From Rhizobium sp. TH2 (GTDB taxonomy: Bacteria; Pseudomonadota; Alphaproteobacteria; Rhizobiales; Rhizobiaceae), in assembly GCF_024707525.1 (NCBI RefSeq), contig NZ_CP062231.1, positions 5,493,501-5,557,500 of the forward strand: DNA of 64,000 nucleotides, written 5' to 3'. The position numbers were made by a program, and so were the translations under genes. Below the pieces are notes generated by a model. The model was not told the DNA's origin, did not search any database, and worked only from the letters and a program-made list of their open reading frames with translations. Each line of letters begins with the position of its first letter. Position 1 is the stretch's first letter. Positions 7,699 to 19,026 of this stretch are shown piece after piece.

Positions 7699-9276
7699 AT
7701 GACATCAAGATCCACAATCCTCGCCCCGCTCAAGTTCGTGCTCTGCGTGTCGCTCACATTCGCAGGCATTCCGGGTTTCGAGACCAACATGTTTGCCGGT
7801 CTCGGCACACTGCCTGCCGCGGAGGCCGCCGCCCAGGCGATGATCAAGATCTCGCAGGTCGGCCCCGGCGTGAACAGGAAGATCAAGCTCGGTCTCAACA
7901 AGGCGGTGGTCATCGACCTGCCGACCGACGCCCATGACATTCTCGTCGCCGACCCGGAGATCGCCGATGCCGTGACGCGCTCGTCCCGCCGGCTCTATGT
8001 CTTCGGCAAGCAGGTCGGCCAGACCAATGTCTTCATCTTCGGACCCAACGGCGAGGAGCTGATCTCGGTCGATCTCGAGATCGAGCGTGATATCTCGGGC
8101 CTCGAAGCAAACCTCAAGCGCTTCATTCCGGAATCCGATATCAAGGTCGAGATCATCTCCGACAACATCGTGCTTACCGGCTCGGTGCGTACGCCGCAGG
8201 ATGCCTCGCAGGCCGAGAAACTCGCGGAAATCTTCGTCAAGGGCGGTGAAGCCACCACCCGCAATGTCTCCGCCTCATCGACTTCGGCTACGGGTGATGC
8301 CTCGGTCGCGCTCTTCAACGAAGACCGCCAGCAATCCCAGATCGTCAACATGCTGACCATCGAGGCCGAAGACCAGGTGATGCTCAAGGTCACCGTCGCG
8401 GAAGTCAGCCGTAGTGTCATGAAGCAGCTCGGCGTGAACAGCGCGGTGTCCGGCGATAATGGCACGATCAGCTTCCAGAACCCGACCAATCTCGGCGGTG
8501 CGACCAACTGGCTGAACACGACTCAGGCCACCGGCACCATCGGCGGACTGGATATCTCGGCCTTCGTCAATGCCATGGAACAGGCCGGCGTCATGCGCAC
8601 GCTGGCCGAACCGACACTGACGGCGATCTCCGGCGAGCAGGCCAGGTTCTATGTTGGCGGCGAGTTCCGCATGGTCGGCCAGCAGGACGTGGAAGACGGC
8701 GGCGTCACCCGCGAACATGAACAGGTCGAATACGGTATTCGGCTCAATTTCAAGCCCGTCGTGCTCGCGCCCGGCCGCATATCGCTGAAGATCGAAACCA
8801 ACGTCTCCGAACCGACATTCGAGGGTTCGGCGACCTCGGCCGGCACGATCTTCCCGATCATCGGCAAGAAGAAGAGCTTTGATATTCCGGCCGCGACCCT
8901 GATGGGCATCCGCAAGCGCGAAGCCTCGACCACCGTCGAACTGCCCTCCGGCGGCTCGATCGTAATCGCCGGTCTGGTGCGCGACGATATCCGCCAGGCG
9001 ACTTCGGGCACACCGGCGCTGATGAACATACCGATCTTGGGCACCCTTTTCCGCTCACGGGATTTCCAGCGCAACGAGACCGAACTGGTGATCATCGCCA
9101 CGCCCTATCTCGTCAGGCCCGTCGAACGGTCCAAGCTTGCCCGCCCGGACGACAACTTCAATCCGGAAAACGATGTGACCGGCTTCTTCCTCAACCGGGT
9201 CAACAAGATCTACGGCCGCAAGGAAAACAGGCAGCCCGGGCCGTATAACGGCACCATCGGCTTCATCTACAAGTGA
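7699..9276 (+). CDS. cpaC: Flp pilus secretin CpaC/RcpA (type II/III secretin family)
   Basis: The 525-residue protein has a signal peptide (to about residue 38), a pilus-assembly N-domain (about 55-125) and a BON-like stretch (to about 190). The C-terminal secretin domain contains VEYGIRLNFKPVVLAPGRISLKI and the closing segment GTPALMNIPILGTLFRSRDFQ..ETELVIIATPYLVRPV. It forms the outer-membrane channel of the Flp pilus. Order and tight spacing with cpaB and cpaD are canonical. Confidence 0.96.
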   Translation: MTSRSTILAPLKFVLCVSLTFAGIPGFETNMFAGLGTLPAAEAAAQAMIKISQVGPGVNRKIKLGLNKAVVIDLPTDAHDILVADPEIADAVTRSSRRLYVFGKQVGQTNVFIFGPNGEELISVDLEIERDISGLEANLKRFIPESDIKVEIISDNIVLTGSVRTPQDASQAEKLAEIFVKGGEATTRNVSASSTSATGDASVALFNEDRQQSQIVNMLTIEAEDQVMLKVTVAEVSRSVMKQLGVNSAVSGDNGTISFQNPTNLGGATNWLNTTQATGTIGGLDISAFVNAMEQAGVMRTLAEPTLTAISGEQARFYVGGEFRMVGQQDVEDGGVTREHEQVEYGIRLNFKPVVLAPGRISLKIETNVSEPTFEGSATSAGTIFPIIGKKKSFDIPAATLMGIRKREASTTVELPSGGSIVIAGLVRDDIRQATSGTPALMNIPILGTLFRSRDFQRNETELVIIATPYLVRPVERSKLARPDDNFNPENDVTGFFLNRVNKIYGRKENRQPGPYNGTIGFIYK

Positions 9277-9290
9277 GAAGGGGACCCGCA

Positions 9291-9971
9291 ATGATCAACG
9301 AAAACAAGAAATTCCGCCTTCTTAAACTCGCTTCCGTGGCAGTCCTGGTCGCTGTCGCCGCAACGATGTCTTCCTGTGCCGCAAGGCCCGACCGCCAGAC
9401 CACGAGCGGCATCCCCGACGATTACCGGACGCGGCATCCGATCACGCTGGCTGAAGTCCAGCACAATCTCGATGTGCCGATCGGCACCGGCGAAAATCGG
9501 CTGACCTCGGGCACCCGCGACCTCATCCGCGGCTTCGTTCAGGATTATGCGGCCCTGTCTTCGGGAACGGTCCAGGTCGCGGCCCCGACGCAATCCGCCA
9601 ATGCCGGCACCGCCCAGGTGTTGAAGGCTCAGGTGCGAAAGGTGTTGATCAACGCCGGCGTCAAGCCCAGCCGCATCGTCGTGACCTCCTATGATCCGTC
9701 GAATGTCGAGGCCTCGGCGCCGATCAGGCTCAGCTTCGTCGCCGTCACCGCCATCACCGGTGAATGCGGCCAGTGGCCGACGGACCTCTTCGGCCCGACG
9801 ATCATGGACAATACCAATTGGGAGAATTTCGGCTGCGCGACCCAGCAGAATCTCGCGGCACAGATCGCCAACCCGACGGATCTCGTCGGACCGCGCGGTA
9901 CCACGCCAATCGATGCCCAGCGCCGCGCCGAAGTCATCCGCGTCTATCGCGAAGGCGACGCCACGCCGTAA
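9291..9971 (+). CDS. cpaD: Pilus assembly lipoprotein CpaD
   Basis: The ~226-residue protein begins with a lipoprotein signal whose lipobox is VAATMSSC (Cys about residue 25). It then has the CpaD-family region YRTRHPITLAEVQHNLDVPIG and a C-terminal GCATQQNLAAQIANPTDLVGPRG. The ATG at 9291 is preceded by GAGAAGGGG. An upstream in-frame GTG overlapping the cpaC stop is less likely because it places residues ahead of the signal peptide. CpaD is thought to help the CpaC secretin localise or assemble in the outer membrane. Confidence 0.95.
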   Translation: MINENKKFRLLKLASVAVLVAVAATMSSCAARPDRQTTSGIPDDYRTRHPITLAEVQHNLDVPIGTGENRLTSGTRDLIRGFVQDYAALSSGTVQVAAPTQSANAGTAQVLKAQVRKVLINAGVKPSRIVVTSYDPSNVEASAPIRLSFVAVTAITGECGQWPTDLFGPTIMDNTNWENFGCATQQNLAAQIANPTDLVGPRGTTPIDAQRRAEVIRVYREGDATP

Positions 9972-9996
9972 GGCGGGCGCGGGCTGCCGCGCCGCC
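9972..9996 (+). other. GC-rich hairpin in cpaD-cpaE gap
   Basis: GGCGGGCGCGG / CCGCGCCGCC forms a stem with one bulge around a short loop just after the cpaD stop, inside the operon. No T-tract follows, so it is not a standard terminator. It could slow transcription or protect upstream mRNA from exonucleases. Confidence 0.35.
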
Positions 9997-10030
9997 GATG
10001 TCAGGAATTTGAAAACGGAAGTCCAGGACC

Positions 10031-11323
10031 ATGAACGCAGTCGAATATGGCATCAACACGGGGCAGGACGAACCCGAGGCCGAGGTCCAGACCCGACCCG
10101 GTGATCTCGATCATCTCCGGCCCCTTCCCCGCATATCGGTTCATGCCTTTTGCGAGACCGAAGGCATGTTCACGGTCATGGAAAAGCTCGCCCAGGACCG
10201 GCGCATGGCCAAGGTCTCCTTCCGGGTGACCCAGGGCAGCATACAGGCGGCCGCCAATATGTTCTCCTCGGCCCCGACGCCCAACCTCATCATTCTGGAA
10301 ACCGGCGCCGTGCCGGCGGATATCATGGAGGAACTGGCCCCGCTTGCCGAGGTCTGCGATCCCTCGACCAAGGTCGTCCTCATCGGCCGCTACAACGATA
10401 TCCCGCTCTATCGCGAACTGATCCGCAACGGCATTTCCGAATATATGGTGGCGCCAGTGGCGCTCGCCGATATCATCGCCGCAATCTCCTCGATCTTCGT
10501 CGATCCCGAAGCCGAGCCGCTCGGCCGCACCATCGCCTTCATGGGCGCCAAGGGCGGCGTCGGATCGTCGACCATTGCGCATAACATCGCCTGGGGCGTC
10601 TCGACGCTGTTCTCATCGGAAACCATCCTCGCCGACCTCGACCTGCCCTATGGCACGGCCAATATCGATTTCGACCAGGACCCGGCCCAGGGCATCGCCG
10701 AGGCGGTGTTCTCGCCGGAACGCCTCGACGACGTGTTCCTCGACCGCCTGCTGACGAAGTGCTCCGAGCGGCTGTCGCTCCTGGCGGCACCCTCGCTTCT
10801 CGACCGCGCTTATGATTTCGACCGCGTCGCCTTCCAGCCGATCCTGGAAATCCTGCAGCGCACGGCACCGGTCAGCATTCTCGACGTTCCGCATGTCTGG
10901 AACGAATGGACCCGCTCGCTGCTGGCCGATGTCGACGAGATCGTCATCGTCGCCGCACCCGACCTTGCCAACCTGCGCAACGCCAAGAACCTGTTCGACC
11001 AGCTCAGGAAACTCCGGCCCAACGACAGGGGCGCGCATCTGGTGCTCAACCAGGTCGGCATGCCGAAGCGGCCGGAAATCCTGCCGCAGGATTTCTGCCA
11101 GCCGCTCGATCTCGAGCCGATGGCGATCATCCCCTTCGATGTCCAGCTGTTCGGCCAGGCGGCGAATTCAGGCCGCATGATCGCGGAACTCGATTCGAAA
11201 TCGCCTGTCGCCGAAATCATGTCGCAGATCGCCCATGTGGTGACTGGCCGCGCCTCGGTGAAGAAGCCCAGGAAGGCCGGCCTCGGCGGCATTCTCGGCC
11301 GCCTGGGCAAGAAAAAGAAGTAG
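10031..11323 (+). CDS. cpaE: Pilus assembly ATPase CpaE/TadZ
   Basis: The 430-residue, MinD/ParA-like ATPase helps localise the Flp pilus. An N-terminal receiver-like domain (about residues 35-160) is followed by a deviant Walker A motif FMGAKGGVGSSTIAHN at about 171-186, and then a ParA-type Asp region (ILADLDLPYGTANIDF). The C-terminus is Lys-rich. The order cpaD-cpaE-cpaF is canonical. Confidence 0.95.
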   Translation: MNAVEYGINTGQDEPEAEVQTRPGDLDHLRPLPRISVHAFCETEGMFTVMEKLAQDRRMAKVSFRVTQGSIQAAANMFSSAPTPNLIILETGAVPADIMEELAPLAEVCDPSTKVVLIGRYNDIPLYRELIRNGISEYMVAPVALADIIAAISSIFVDPEAEPLGRTIAFMGAKGGVGSSTIAHNIAWGVSTLFSSETILADLDLPYGTANIDFDQDPAQGIAEAVFSPERLDDVFLDRLLTKCSERLSLLAAPSLLDRAYDFDRVAFQPILEILQRTAPVSILDVPHVWNEWTRSLLADVDEIVIVAAPDLANLRNAKNLFDQLRKLRPNDRGAHLVLNQVGMPKRPEILPQDFCQPLDLEPMAIIPFDVQLFGQAANSGRMIAELDSKSPVAEIMSQIAHVVTGRASVKKPRKAGLGGILGRLGKKKK

Positions 11324-11353
11324 TTGCATTCGCTTTTGGATTGGTAGGGATCG

Positions 11354-12847
11354 ATGTTTGGCAAACGTGGAAATGAAGGCCCGGTAAGGCCCGCGGGCGG
11401 TACGATCACCGCACCGCCGCCGCAACAGCAGCAGCCGGTCGCGACCATCCAGCCGCCGCCGCTCGCACCCGTGCCGGTACTGCAGGAGCCGACGCGCGAC
11501 TCCCAACCGATGCGCAGCAACAACGCGCCCGTGCCGCCCCTGGCACGCAAGAAGCAGGCGCGCTCGGAAGACTACTACGACACCAAGAGCCAGGTCTTCT
11601 CCGCCCTCATCGACACGATCGACCTTTCCCAGCTCGCCAAGCTCGACACCGAGAGCGCGCGCGAGGAAATCCGCGACATCGTCAACGACATCATCACCAT
11701 CAAGAACTATGCGATGTCGATCTCCGAGCAGGAGGAACTGCTCGAGGATATCTGCAACGACGTTCTCGGTTACGGTCCGCTCGAGCCGCTGCTCGCCCGC
11801 GACGACATCTCCGACATCATGGTCAATGGCGCCAACCAGACCTTCATCGAAGTCAACGGCAAGATCGAGGATTCGGAAATCCGTTTCCGCGACAATAGCC
11901 AGCTTCTCTCGATCTGCCAGCGCATCGTCAGCCAGGTCGGCCGCCGCGTCGATGAAAGCTCGCCGATATGCGACGCGCGCCTTCCCGACGGCTCCCGCGT
12001 CAACGTCATCGCCCCGCCGCTTGCCATCGATGGCGCGGCCCTCACCATTCGTAAGTTCAAGAAGGACAAGCTGACGCTGGATCAGCTCGTCCGGTTCGGC
12101 GCCATCACGCCCGAGGGCGCCACGCTGCTGCAGATCATCGGCCGCGTCCGCTGCAATGTCGTCATCTCCGGCGGTACCGGCTCGGGCAAGACCACGCTGC
12201 TCAATTGCCTGACCGCCTATATCGACAGCCACGAACGCGTCATCACCTGCGAAGACTCGGCCGAACTCCAGCTGCAGCAGCCGCATGTCGTGCGTCTCGA
12301 AACCCGCCCGCCGAATATCGAAGGCGAGGGCGAGATCACCATGCGCGATCTGGTCAAGAACTGCCTGCGCATGCGCCCCGAACGCATCATCGTCGGCGAA
12401 GTCCGCGGACCCGAAGTGTTCGACCTTCTGCAGGCGATGAACACCGGTCACGACGGCTCGATGGGCACGATCCACTCCAACAGCCCGCGTGAATGCCTCA
12501 ACCGTATCGAATCGATGATCGCCATGGGCGGCTTCACGCTGCCCGCCAAGACCGTGCGCGAAATCGTCTCCGGCTCGGTCGACGTGATCGTCCAGGCCGC
12601 GCGTCTCCGCGATGGTTCGCGCCGTATCACCCACATCACCGAAGTGATCGGCATGGAAGGCGAAGTGATCATCACCCAGGACCTGATGCGCTACGAGATC
12701 GAGGGTGAGGACGCCAACGGCAAGATCATCGGCCGGCACAAGTCGACCGGCATCGGCAAGCCATATTTCTGGGATCGCGCGCGCTATTTCGGCGAGGACA
12801 AGCGGCTCGCCGCGGCGATGGACGAGATGGAACAGAAATCGAAATAG
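11354..12847 (+). CDS. cpaF: Flp pilus secretion ATPase CpaF/TadA
   Basis: The 497-residue type II/IV secretion ATPase powers Flp pilus assembly. The N-terminal ~65 residues are Pro/Gln-rich and disordered. The ATPase core has Walker [13 protein letters not shown] near residue 272, an Asp box ([23 protein letters not shown]), and the His box region [20 protein letters not shown]. Family length is typical. It is cytoplasmic and partners with TadB/TadC. Confidence 0.97.
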   Translation: MFGKRGNEGPVRPAGGTITAPPPQQQQPVATIQPPPLAPVPVLQEPTRDSQPMRSNNAPVPPLARKKQARSEDYYDTKSQVFSALIDTIDLSQLAKLDTESAREEIRDIVNDIITIKNYAMSISEQEELLEDICNDVLGYGPLEPLLARDDISDIMVNGANQTFIEVNGKIEDSEIRFRDNSQLLSICQRIVSQVGRRVDESSPICDARLPDGSRVNVIAPPLAIDGAALTIRKFKKDKLTLDQLVRFGAITPEGATLLQIIGRVRCNVVISGGTGSGKTTLLNCLTAYIDSHERVITCEDSAELQLQQPHVVRLETRPPNIEGEGEITMRDLVKNCLRMRPERIIVGEVRGPEVFDLLQAMNTGHDGSMGTIHSNSPRECLNRIESMIAMGGFTLPAKTVREIVSGSVDVIVQAARLRDGSRRITHITEVIGMEGEVIITQDLMRYEIEGEDANGKIIGRHKSTGIGKPYFWDRARYFGEDKRLAAAMDEMEQKSK

Positions 12848-12858
12848 GTGGAAGTGTA

Positions 12859-13869
12859 ATGTTCGGTCTCGATCCTGTCATACTGGCTATCATCGCGCTG
12901 GCCGCCATCTCGGCGGGCGCGGTCAGTTACGGTGTGCTTTTCTCGCGCATCGAGAACGACAAGAAGGCCCAGTCGCGCGTCGCCAAGGTCAAGTCGGCCG
13001 AGACCGACCGGGTGAAGATCAAGGCATCGCGTGACCGGCTCGCCGAAATGACCAAGCGCCGCAAATCGGTGCAGGATTCGCTGAAGGAACTCGAGAAGAA
13101 GCAGGACGAGGTCAACAAGAAGAAGGCCGCAACCCTCAAGGCCAAGATCATGCAGGCCGGATTGGGCTTTTCCGAAACCCAGTTCTATATCGGCAGCGTG
13201 CTGCTCGGCCTGTTTGCCGGCACCTTCGCCTTTCTCGGTGGCATGAACATTTTCGTCGTGCTCGGCATCGCCTTCGTGGTCGGCGCCGGCATTCCGCGCT
13301 TCGTCGTCAATTACGCGCTCAAGCGCCGCCTCAAGAAGTTCATGGATGAACTGCCGAATGCGCTCGACGTCATGGTGCGTTCGATCAAGTCGGGCCTGCC
13401 GCTCAACGATGCGCTCCGGCTGATCGCCAACGAGTCCAAGGAGCCAGTGAAATCCGAGTTCCGCCGCGTGGTGGAATCCCAGCAGATGGGTCTCTCGGTC
13501 CCCGATGCGATCGGGCGCATGTACATGACGGTGCCGCTGTCGGAAGTGAATTTCTTCGCCATCGTCATCCAGATCCAGGCGCAGGCCGGCGGCAATCTCT
13601 CCGAAGCGCTGGGCAACCTTTCCCGCGTCATCCGCGACCGCAAGAAGATGAAGGCCAAGGTCACAGCACTTTCGATGGAAGCCAAGGCCTCGGCCTACAT
13701 CATCGGCGCTCTGCCCTTCATCGTCTCGTTCCTCGTCTACCTGACATCGCCGGACTACATGATGATCCTGTTCACCGATCCGCGCGGCCATCTGATCATG
13801 GGCATTTCGGCGGTGTGGATGTCGATCGGCATCTTCGTCATGCGCAACATGATCAATTTCGATATCTGA
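12859..13869 (+). CDS. tadB: Flp pilus inner-membrane platform protein TadB
   Basis: The 336-residue GspF-type (T2SSF) protein has an N-terminal transmembrane helix and a Lys-rich coiled-coil-like stretch (residues 30-95). A pair of hydrophobic segments near 110-150 precedes the T2SSF domain (LPNALDVMVRSIKSGLPLNDALRLIANE). C-terminal membrane helices follow. It lies 11 bp after cpaF and 12 bp before tadC, in one operon. Confidence 0.94.
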   Translation: MFGLDPVILAIIALAAISAGAVSYGVLFSRIENDKKAQSRVAKVKSAETDRVKIKASRDRLAEMTKRRKSVQDSLKELEKKQDEVNKKKAATLKAKIMQAGLGFSETQFYIGSVLLGLFAGTFAFLGGMNIFVVLGIAFVVGAGIPRFVVNYALKRRLKKFMDELPNALDVMVRSIKSGLPLNDALRLIANESKEPVKSEFRRVVESQQMGLSVPDAIGRMYMTVPLSEVNFFAIVIQIQAQAGGNLSEALGNLSRVIRDRKKMKAKVTALSMEAKASAYIIGALPFIVSFLVYLTSPDYMMILFTDPRGHLIMGISAVWMSIGIFVMRNMINFDI

Positions 13870-13881
13870 GGACGAGCGGCC

Positions 13882-14868
13882 ATGGACGAAAATCTCGTAG
13901 CAACGCTCACCGATCCGCAGGTCATCCTGGCGGGCCTCGTCGCCATCGCGGTGTTCGCCACGCTTTACACGCTGGTGCTACCCTATTTCGACTCGGGCGG
14001 TCTCGACAAGCGCATGAAATCCGTCACCACCGAGCGCGAGCAGATCCGCGGCCGCGAGCGTGCGCGGCTCAACACCGAATCCTCCTCCAACCGGGCGTCG
14101 CTCCGCCACCAGAACAATTCCTCCGTCCGCAATATCGTCGATAAGCTCAACCTTCGCGAGGCGCTGGTCGACCAGAATACGATCGACAAGCTGCGGGCCG
14201 CCGGCTTCCGCTCGCAGAACGCGCTCAATATGTTCCTCGTCGCGCGCTTCACGCTGCCGTTCGTGTTCCTCGCATTCGCCGCCTTCTACATCTTCGTCCT
14301 CGGCTATCTCGCTGACAAGGGCCTGATGATCCGCCTCCTCGCCGTCATCGGCATCGGCTATCTCGGCTTCTATTCGCCCAACATCTTCATCTCCAACAAG
14401 ATGGGCAAGCGGCAGAAATCGATCCGCCGCGCCTGGCCGGATGCGCTCGACCTGATGCTGATCTGCGTCGAATCCGGCGTCTCGATCGAAGCCGCCATCA
14501 AGCGCGTGTCGGAGGAAATGACCACCAATTCGCCGGAACTCGCCGAGGAAATGGTGCTGACCAATGCCGAACTCTCGTTTCTCCAGGAACGACGAGTTGC
14601 CTATGAGAACCTCGCCAAGCGCACCCAGCTCGACACCGTCCAGGCCGTCAGCCAGGCACTGATCCAGGCCGAACGCTACGGCACGCCGATCGCCCAGGCA
14701 CTGCGCGTTCTGGCCCAGGAAAGCCGCGACCAGCGCATGAACGAAGCCGAAAAGAAGGCCTCGGCGCTGCCGCCCAAGCTCACCGTGCCGATGATCCTGT
14801 TCTTCCTGCCGGTGCTGATCGCCGTCATTCTCGGACCGGCCGGTATTCAGGTTTCGGATAAGTTCTAA
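13882..14868 (+). CDS. tadC: Flp pilus inner-membrane platform protein TadC
   Basis: The 328-residue second GspF-type protein has an N-terminal helix, paired hydrophobic segments at about 115-165, and the T2SSF domain with WPDALDLMLICVESGVSIEAAIKRV. A terminal helix ends the protein (MILFFLPVLIAVILGPAGI). It is the last gene of the cpa operon here. tadD does not follow directly; a TadD-like lipoprotein is encoded at 32.5 kb. Confidence 0.94.
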   Translation: MDENLVATLTDPQVILAGLVAIAVFATLYTLVLPYFDSGGLDKRMKSVTTEREQIRGRERARLNTESSSNRASLRHQNNSSVRNIVDKLNLREALVDQNTIDKLRAAGFRSQNALNMFLVARFTLPFVFLAFAAFYIFVLGYLADKGLMIRLLAVIGIGYLGFYSPNIFISNKMGKRQKSIRRAWPDALDLMLICVESGVSIEAAIKRVSEEMTTNSPELAEEMVLTNAELSFLQERRVAYENLAKRTQLDTVQAVSQALIQAERYGTPIAQALRVLAQESRDQRMNEAEKKASALPPKLTVPMILFFLPVLIAVILGPAGIQVSDKF

Positions 14869-14875
14869 GTTTAGG

Positions 14876-15083
14876 AAGACCCCGCCCCGAAACCCCTCCC
14901 CACAAGGGGGAGGGGCCAATTCGTGGCGCCCGCCTTCGCTCCCATATCCCTGGCATATGTTGAATAGACAGCGGTTCCATCATTGCGATGAGGCAGTTCT
15001 CATGGCTCGACGTCGAGTGGGCCGCGACAGTGAGGCACTTTAAGCCCCTCCCCCTTGTGGGGAGGGGTTTGGGGCGGGGTCTT
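14876..15083. repeat. Palindromic intergenic element with 40-bp inverted arms
   Basis: Arms at 14876-14916 and 15044-15083 are reverse complements except for one inserted base (core CCCCTCCCCACAAGGGGGAG). Each arm is itself a hairpin. It lies between the convergent tadC and pccR genes, where it may end transcription from both sides. It belongs to the same general class as elements at 44.0, 48.8 and 61.3 kb, but its core differs. Confidence 0.8.
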
Positions 15084-15101
15084 AAATCCACCCAGCAGCC
15101 C

Positions 15102-16520
15102 TCAATTCTCCTTCAAACGATACGGCAACGTTGCCCGCCGCTCGTGATCGATCACCAGCCGCCCCTTCAGCGGCGGCACCGCGCGTGCCGCACATGTCGT
15201 CCGCTCACAGATCCGGCAGGAAATCCCGATCGGATCGTAAGCCGCGCGGTTTCCCAGGTCCATGTCGTCGGCATAGACGAAATTGGCCGCGTAGGAGATC
15301 TCGCAGCCGAGCGCCAGCGCATAGTGCTGCCGCGCCAGGTGAAAGCCGCGCCCACCCTTGGTGATCTGTGTAGAGAGGCAGAGATAGCGCACCCCGTCCG
15401 GCGTCTCCGCCAATTGCCGGATGATCCGCCCCGGCGACTCGAAGGCCTGGTGGACGTTCCAAAGCGGACAGGCCGCGCCGAAACGGGCGAATTGCAGCTT
15501 GGCCGCGCTATGTCGCTTGGTGATGTTACCGGCGCGATCGATGCGGGCAAAGAAGATCGGAATGCCTTTCAGTCCCGGCCGCTGCAGCGTCGAGAGCCGG
15601 TGGCAGACCTGCTCCAGGCTCGCCCCGAACCGCACCGAGAGCAGGTCGAGATCATGCCGCACTTCGCGCGCTGCATCCATGAATTTGCGGTAGGGCAGGA
15701 TCAGCGCGCCGGCGAAATAGTTGTGCAGACCGATGCGACAGATCTCATAGGCCTCGCTGGTCCGGAACGCCGCATTCCGGGCAATCGCATCGATCGCCTG
15801 CCCCGCCGACAATTGGGCGATCTGCAAGGCGATCTGGAAATCACGCGTCGCCGCGGGCAGATAGGGATTGAGCGTCAATATCCGCGCCTCGCGATCGTAG
15901 CTGCGGATCAGGTCGTCATCGCGCCCCGCGCGCGTGATCCGAACCCCGAACGCCTGTTCGAGATAGCCGTTGAGCGCCGCATAGCTGTCGGTATCGCCGA
16001 TCCCCAACTCACCGGCGAGCTTCTCCGCCAGCAGGTCGATCTCGTGGATATAATTGTCGACGAAATGGAAGAAGTCGCGCACCTCTTCATAAGGCGTGTT
16101 CTCGGTCAGTCCCGATGTCCGTCCCAGCGTATCGTCGATGCTGGCGAGCTGTTCGGAATTGTGCCGGTAGGCCTGGTGCGCCGCGATCAGCGCATGCGCC
16201 AGCCCCGGCGCGTTCTGCGTCACCAGCTTCAGTTCCTGCAGGTTCGGCGCGTAAGCCGCGAAGATCGGATCGCTCAAGGTCTCCGACAGCGCCGACATCA
16301 GCCGATCGCCTTCGCCGGCCGAGAGGTCGGCCAGGTCGATCTTGAATTTCTCCGCCAGCGACAGCAGCACGGAGGCCGAGACCGGCCGCTGGTTGTTTTC
16401 AATCTGGTTGAGGTAGCTGATCGAAATGCCGATCCGCTCGGCGAATTGCGCCTGCGTCGCACGGTTGGCGAGCCGGAGGTCGCGAACCTTCCGACCGATA
16501 TAGAGTTTACCAATAGCCAT
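15102..16520 (-). CDS. pccR: PccR/ScfR-type short-chain acyl-CoA regulator
   Basis: The ~472-residue protein has an N-terminal XRE helix-turn-helix (TQAQFAERIGISISYLNQIENNQRPVS, about 20-55). An ImmA/IrrE-like central region and a C-terminal DUF2083-type domain follow, with a Cys-rich stretch (DPIGISCRICERTTCAARAVPP). This architecture is the ScfR group, which includes PccR; PccR controls propionyl-CoA carboxylase genes in Rhodobacter. The start is set at the ATG at 16520, so the TTTGCAAA boxes fall just upstream rather than inside the gene. It is divergent from pccB, which it probably regulates. Confidence 0.9.
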   Translation of the reverse strand: MAIGKLYIGRKVRDLRLANRATQAQFAERIGISISYLNQIENNQRPVSASVLLSLAEKFKIDLADLSAGEGDRLMSALSETLSDPIFAAYAPNLQELKLVTQNAPGLAHALIAAHQAYRHNSEQLASIDDTLGRTSGLTENTPYEEVRDFFHFVDNYIHEIDLLAEKLAGELGIGDTDSYAALNGYLEQAFGVRITRAGRDDDLIRSYDREARILTLNPYLPAATRDFQIALQIAQLSAGQAIDAIARNAAFRTSEAYEICRIGLHNYFAGALILPYRKFMDAAREVRHDLDLLSVRFGASLEQVCHRLSTLQRPGLKGIPIFFARIDRAGNITKRHSAAKLQFARFGAACPLWNVHQAFESPGRIIRQLAETPDGVRYLCLSTQITKGGRGFHLARQHYALALGCEISYAANFVYADDMDLGNRAAYDPIGISCRICERTTCAARAVPPLKGRLVIDHERRATLPYRLKEN

Positions 16521-16533
16521 ATCGCGCACTCGC

Positions 16534-16549
16534 TTTGCAAATTTGCAAA
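16534..16549. promoter_or_regulatory. Tandem TTTGCAAA operator, probable PccR site
   Basis: Two head-to-tail copies of the palindrome TTTGCAAA (16534-16541 and 16542-16549) lie in the divergent pccR-pccB promoter, 14 bp upstream of pccR. TTTGCAAA repeats are the reported recognition motif of PccR in Rhodobacter sphaeroides. A degenerate copy (CTTGTAAA) follows near 16564. The location would let PccR control itself and pccB. Confidence 0.75.
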
Positions 16550-16667
16550 TTTCAATCTTCATTCTTGTAAACTGCGCATATTTGCCTGATCAATAGTTTT
16601 CTTGAATGCCGCGTGGACGTATGGAAATTCAAGGGCGTCCGCTGTTTGCGAACGAAATGGGAGACAC

Positions 16668-18200
<1,533 letters not shown>

Positions 18201-18207
18201 GGATGTG

Positions 18208-19026
18208 ATGGGCGACGAGCACAAACCGCCGATAAATCTTGAACTCGGCGCCAGCGTCAAAGCAGAGTTCAAAGCTGAAATAAAAGCCGAAATCCCATCA
18301 ACTTCTATGGGCCGACTTGTTGACGCTGTGACTGATGCGATACGGCCTTTTACCGAAGCCCGTGGTCTGAAAGCTGATCAGATACGATTGCAGCGGGAAG
18401 ATGTTCTTATTGAAGTTGCCAGGAGAGCGAGTGTCAGGCTGCAAATAGAAAAAATCGATCCGCAACCTATTCCCGCAAAGACTCTCGTACCGCTTTTAGA
18501 GAAGGCGTCTCTGGAAGATCCAGAAGACGACGAGATGATCGAGAGATGGGCCGCTTTGCTTGCTGCGGAAGCTCGTGACCCTGGTCCCAACCGGCGGTGG
18601 TTCATCGAAATCTTGAGCTCTTTGGATGGCTGGCAAGTCAAGCTATTGGATGCCATGGGGCGCTCAAGCCATTCGCGTGAATTCTTTCGTGTACAGAATT
18701 ATACCAGAGCTCAGGTATCAGAAGGATTTTCCAGCGTAGTCGATCTATGCGCCGGAAATGATGTTTCTAAAATAAGGAAGAAACTAGGGGCGCTTCCTGG
18801 ATATACTATGTTTTTTAACGGAGAAGATATTCCGAATACAAACGAATTCGAGTTCAAAGATATAGAAGAAGCTTCGTCTTTGCTGCATCTAGATGCTCTT
18901 GGCCTTGCGTGGGTTAACGCAGCTTCCTTCGTCGGCAGCGATGAACGCCATTTCGTTCTAAATGCCCAACTTTCTCCACTCGGATATCAGTTCGTTGCAC
19001 TATTTCAACCCGAGGAGCAGCGGTGA
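18208..19026 (+). CDS. Abi-alpha-like (DUF4393-type) protein, possible defence gene
   Basis: The ~272-residue protein begins with an alternating charged stretch (VKAEFKAEIKAEIPSTSMG). Its centre, IPAKTLVPLLEKASLEDPEDDEMIERWAALLAAEA at about residues 92-125 (quoted here only as a region: key residues P, LLEKAS, E, WA, LLA), fits the abortive-infection alpha / DUF4393 family. No transmembrane helix is obvious. The gene is clearly more AT-rich than pccB and starts 7 bp after its stop; a GTG one codon earlier also works. Function is inferred only from the family; its site inside the pcc cluster suggests insertion. Confidence 0.6.
   Translation: MGDEHKPPINLELGASVKAEFKAEIKAEIPSTSMGRLVDAVTDAIRPFTEARGLKADQIRLQREDVLIEVARRASVRLQIEKIDPQPIPAKTLVPLLEKASLEDPEDDEMIERWAALLAAEARDPGPNRRWFIEILSSLDGWQVKLLDAMGRSSHSREFFRVQNYTRAQVSEGFSSVVDLCAGNDVSKIRKKLGALPGYTMFFNGEDIPNTNEFEFKDIEEASSLLHLDALGLAWVNAASFVGSDERHFVLNAQLSPLGYQFVALFQPEEQR

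Noticed and set aside
14988..16589. 533-residue frame opposite pccR
   Set aside because: It is antisense to a regulator with clear helix-turn-helix and C-terminal domains and begins inside a palindromic repeat.
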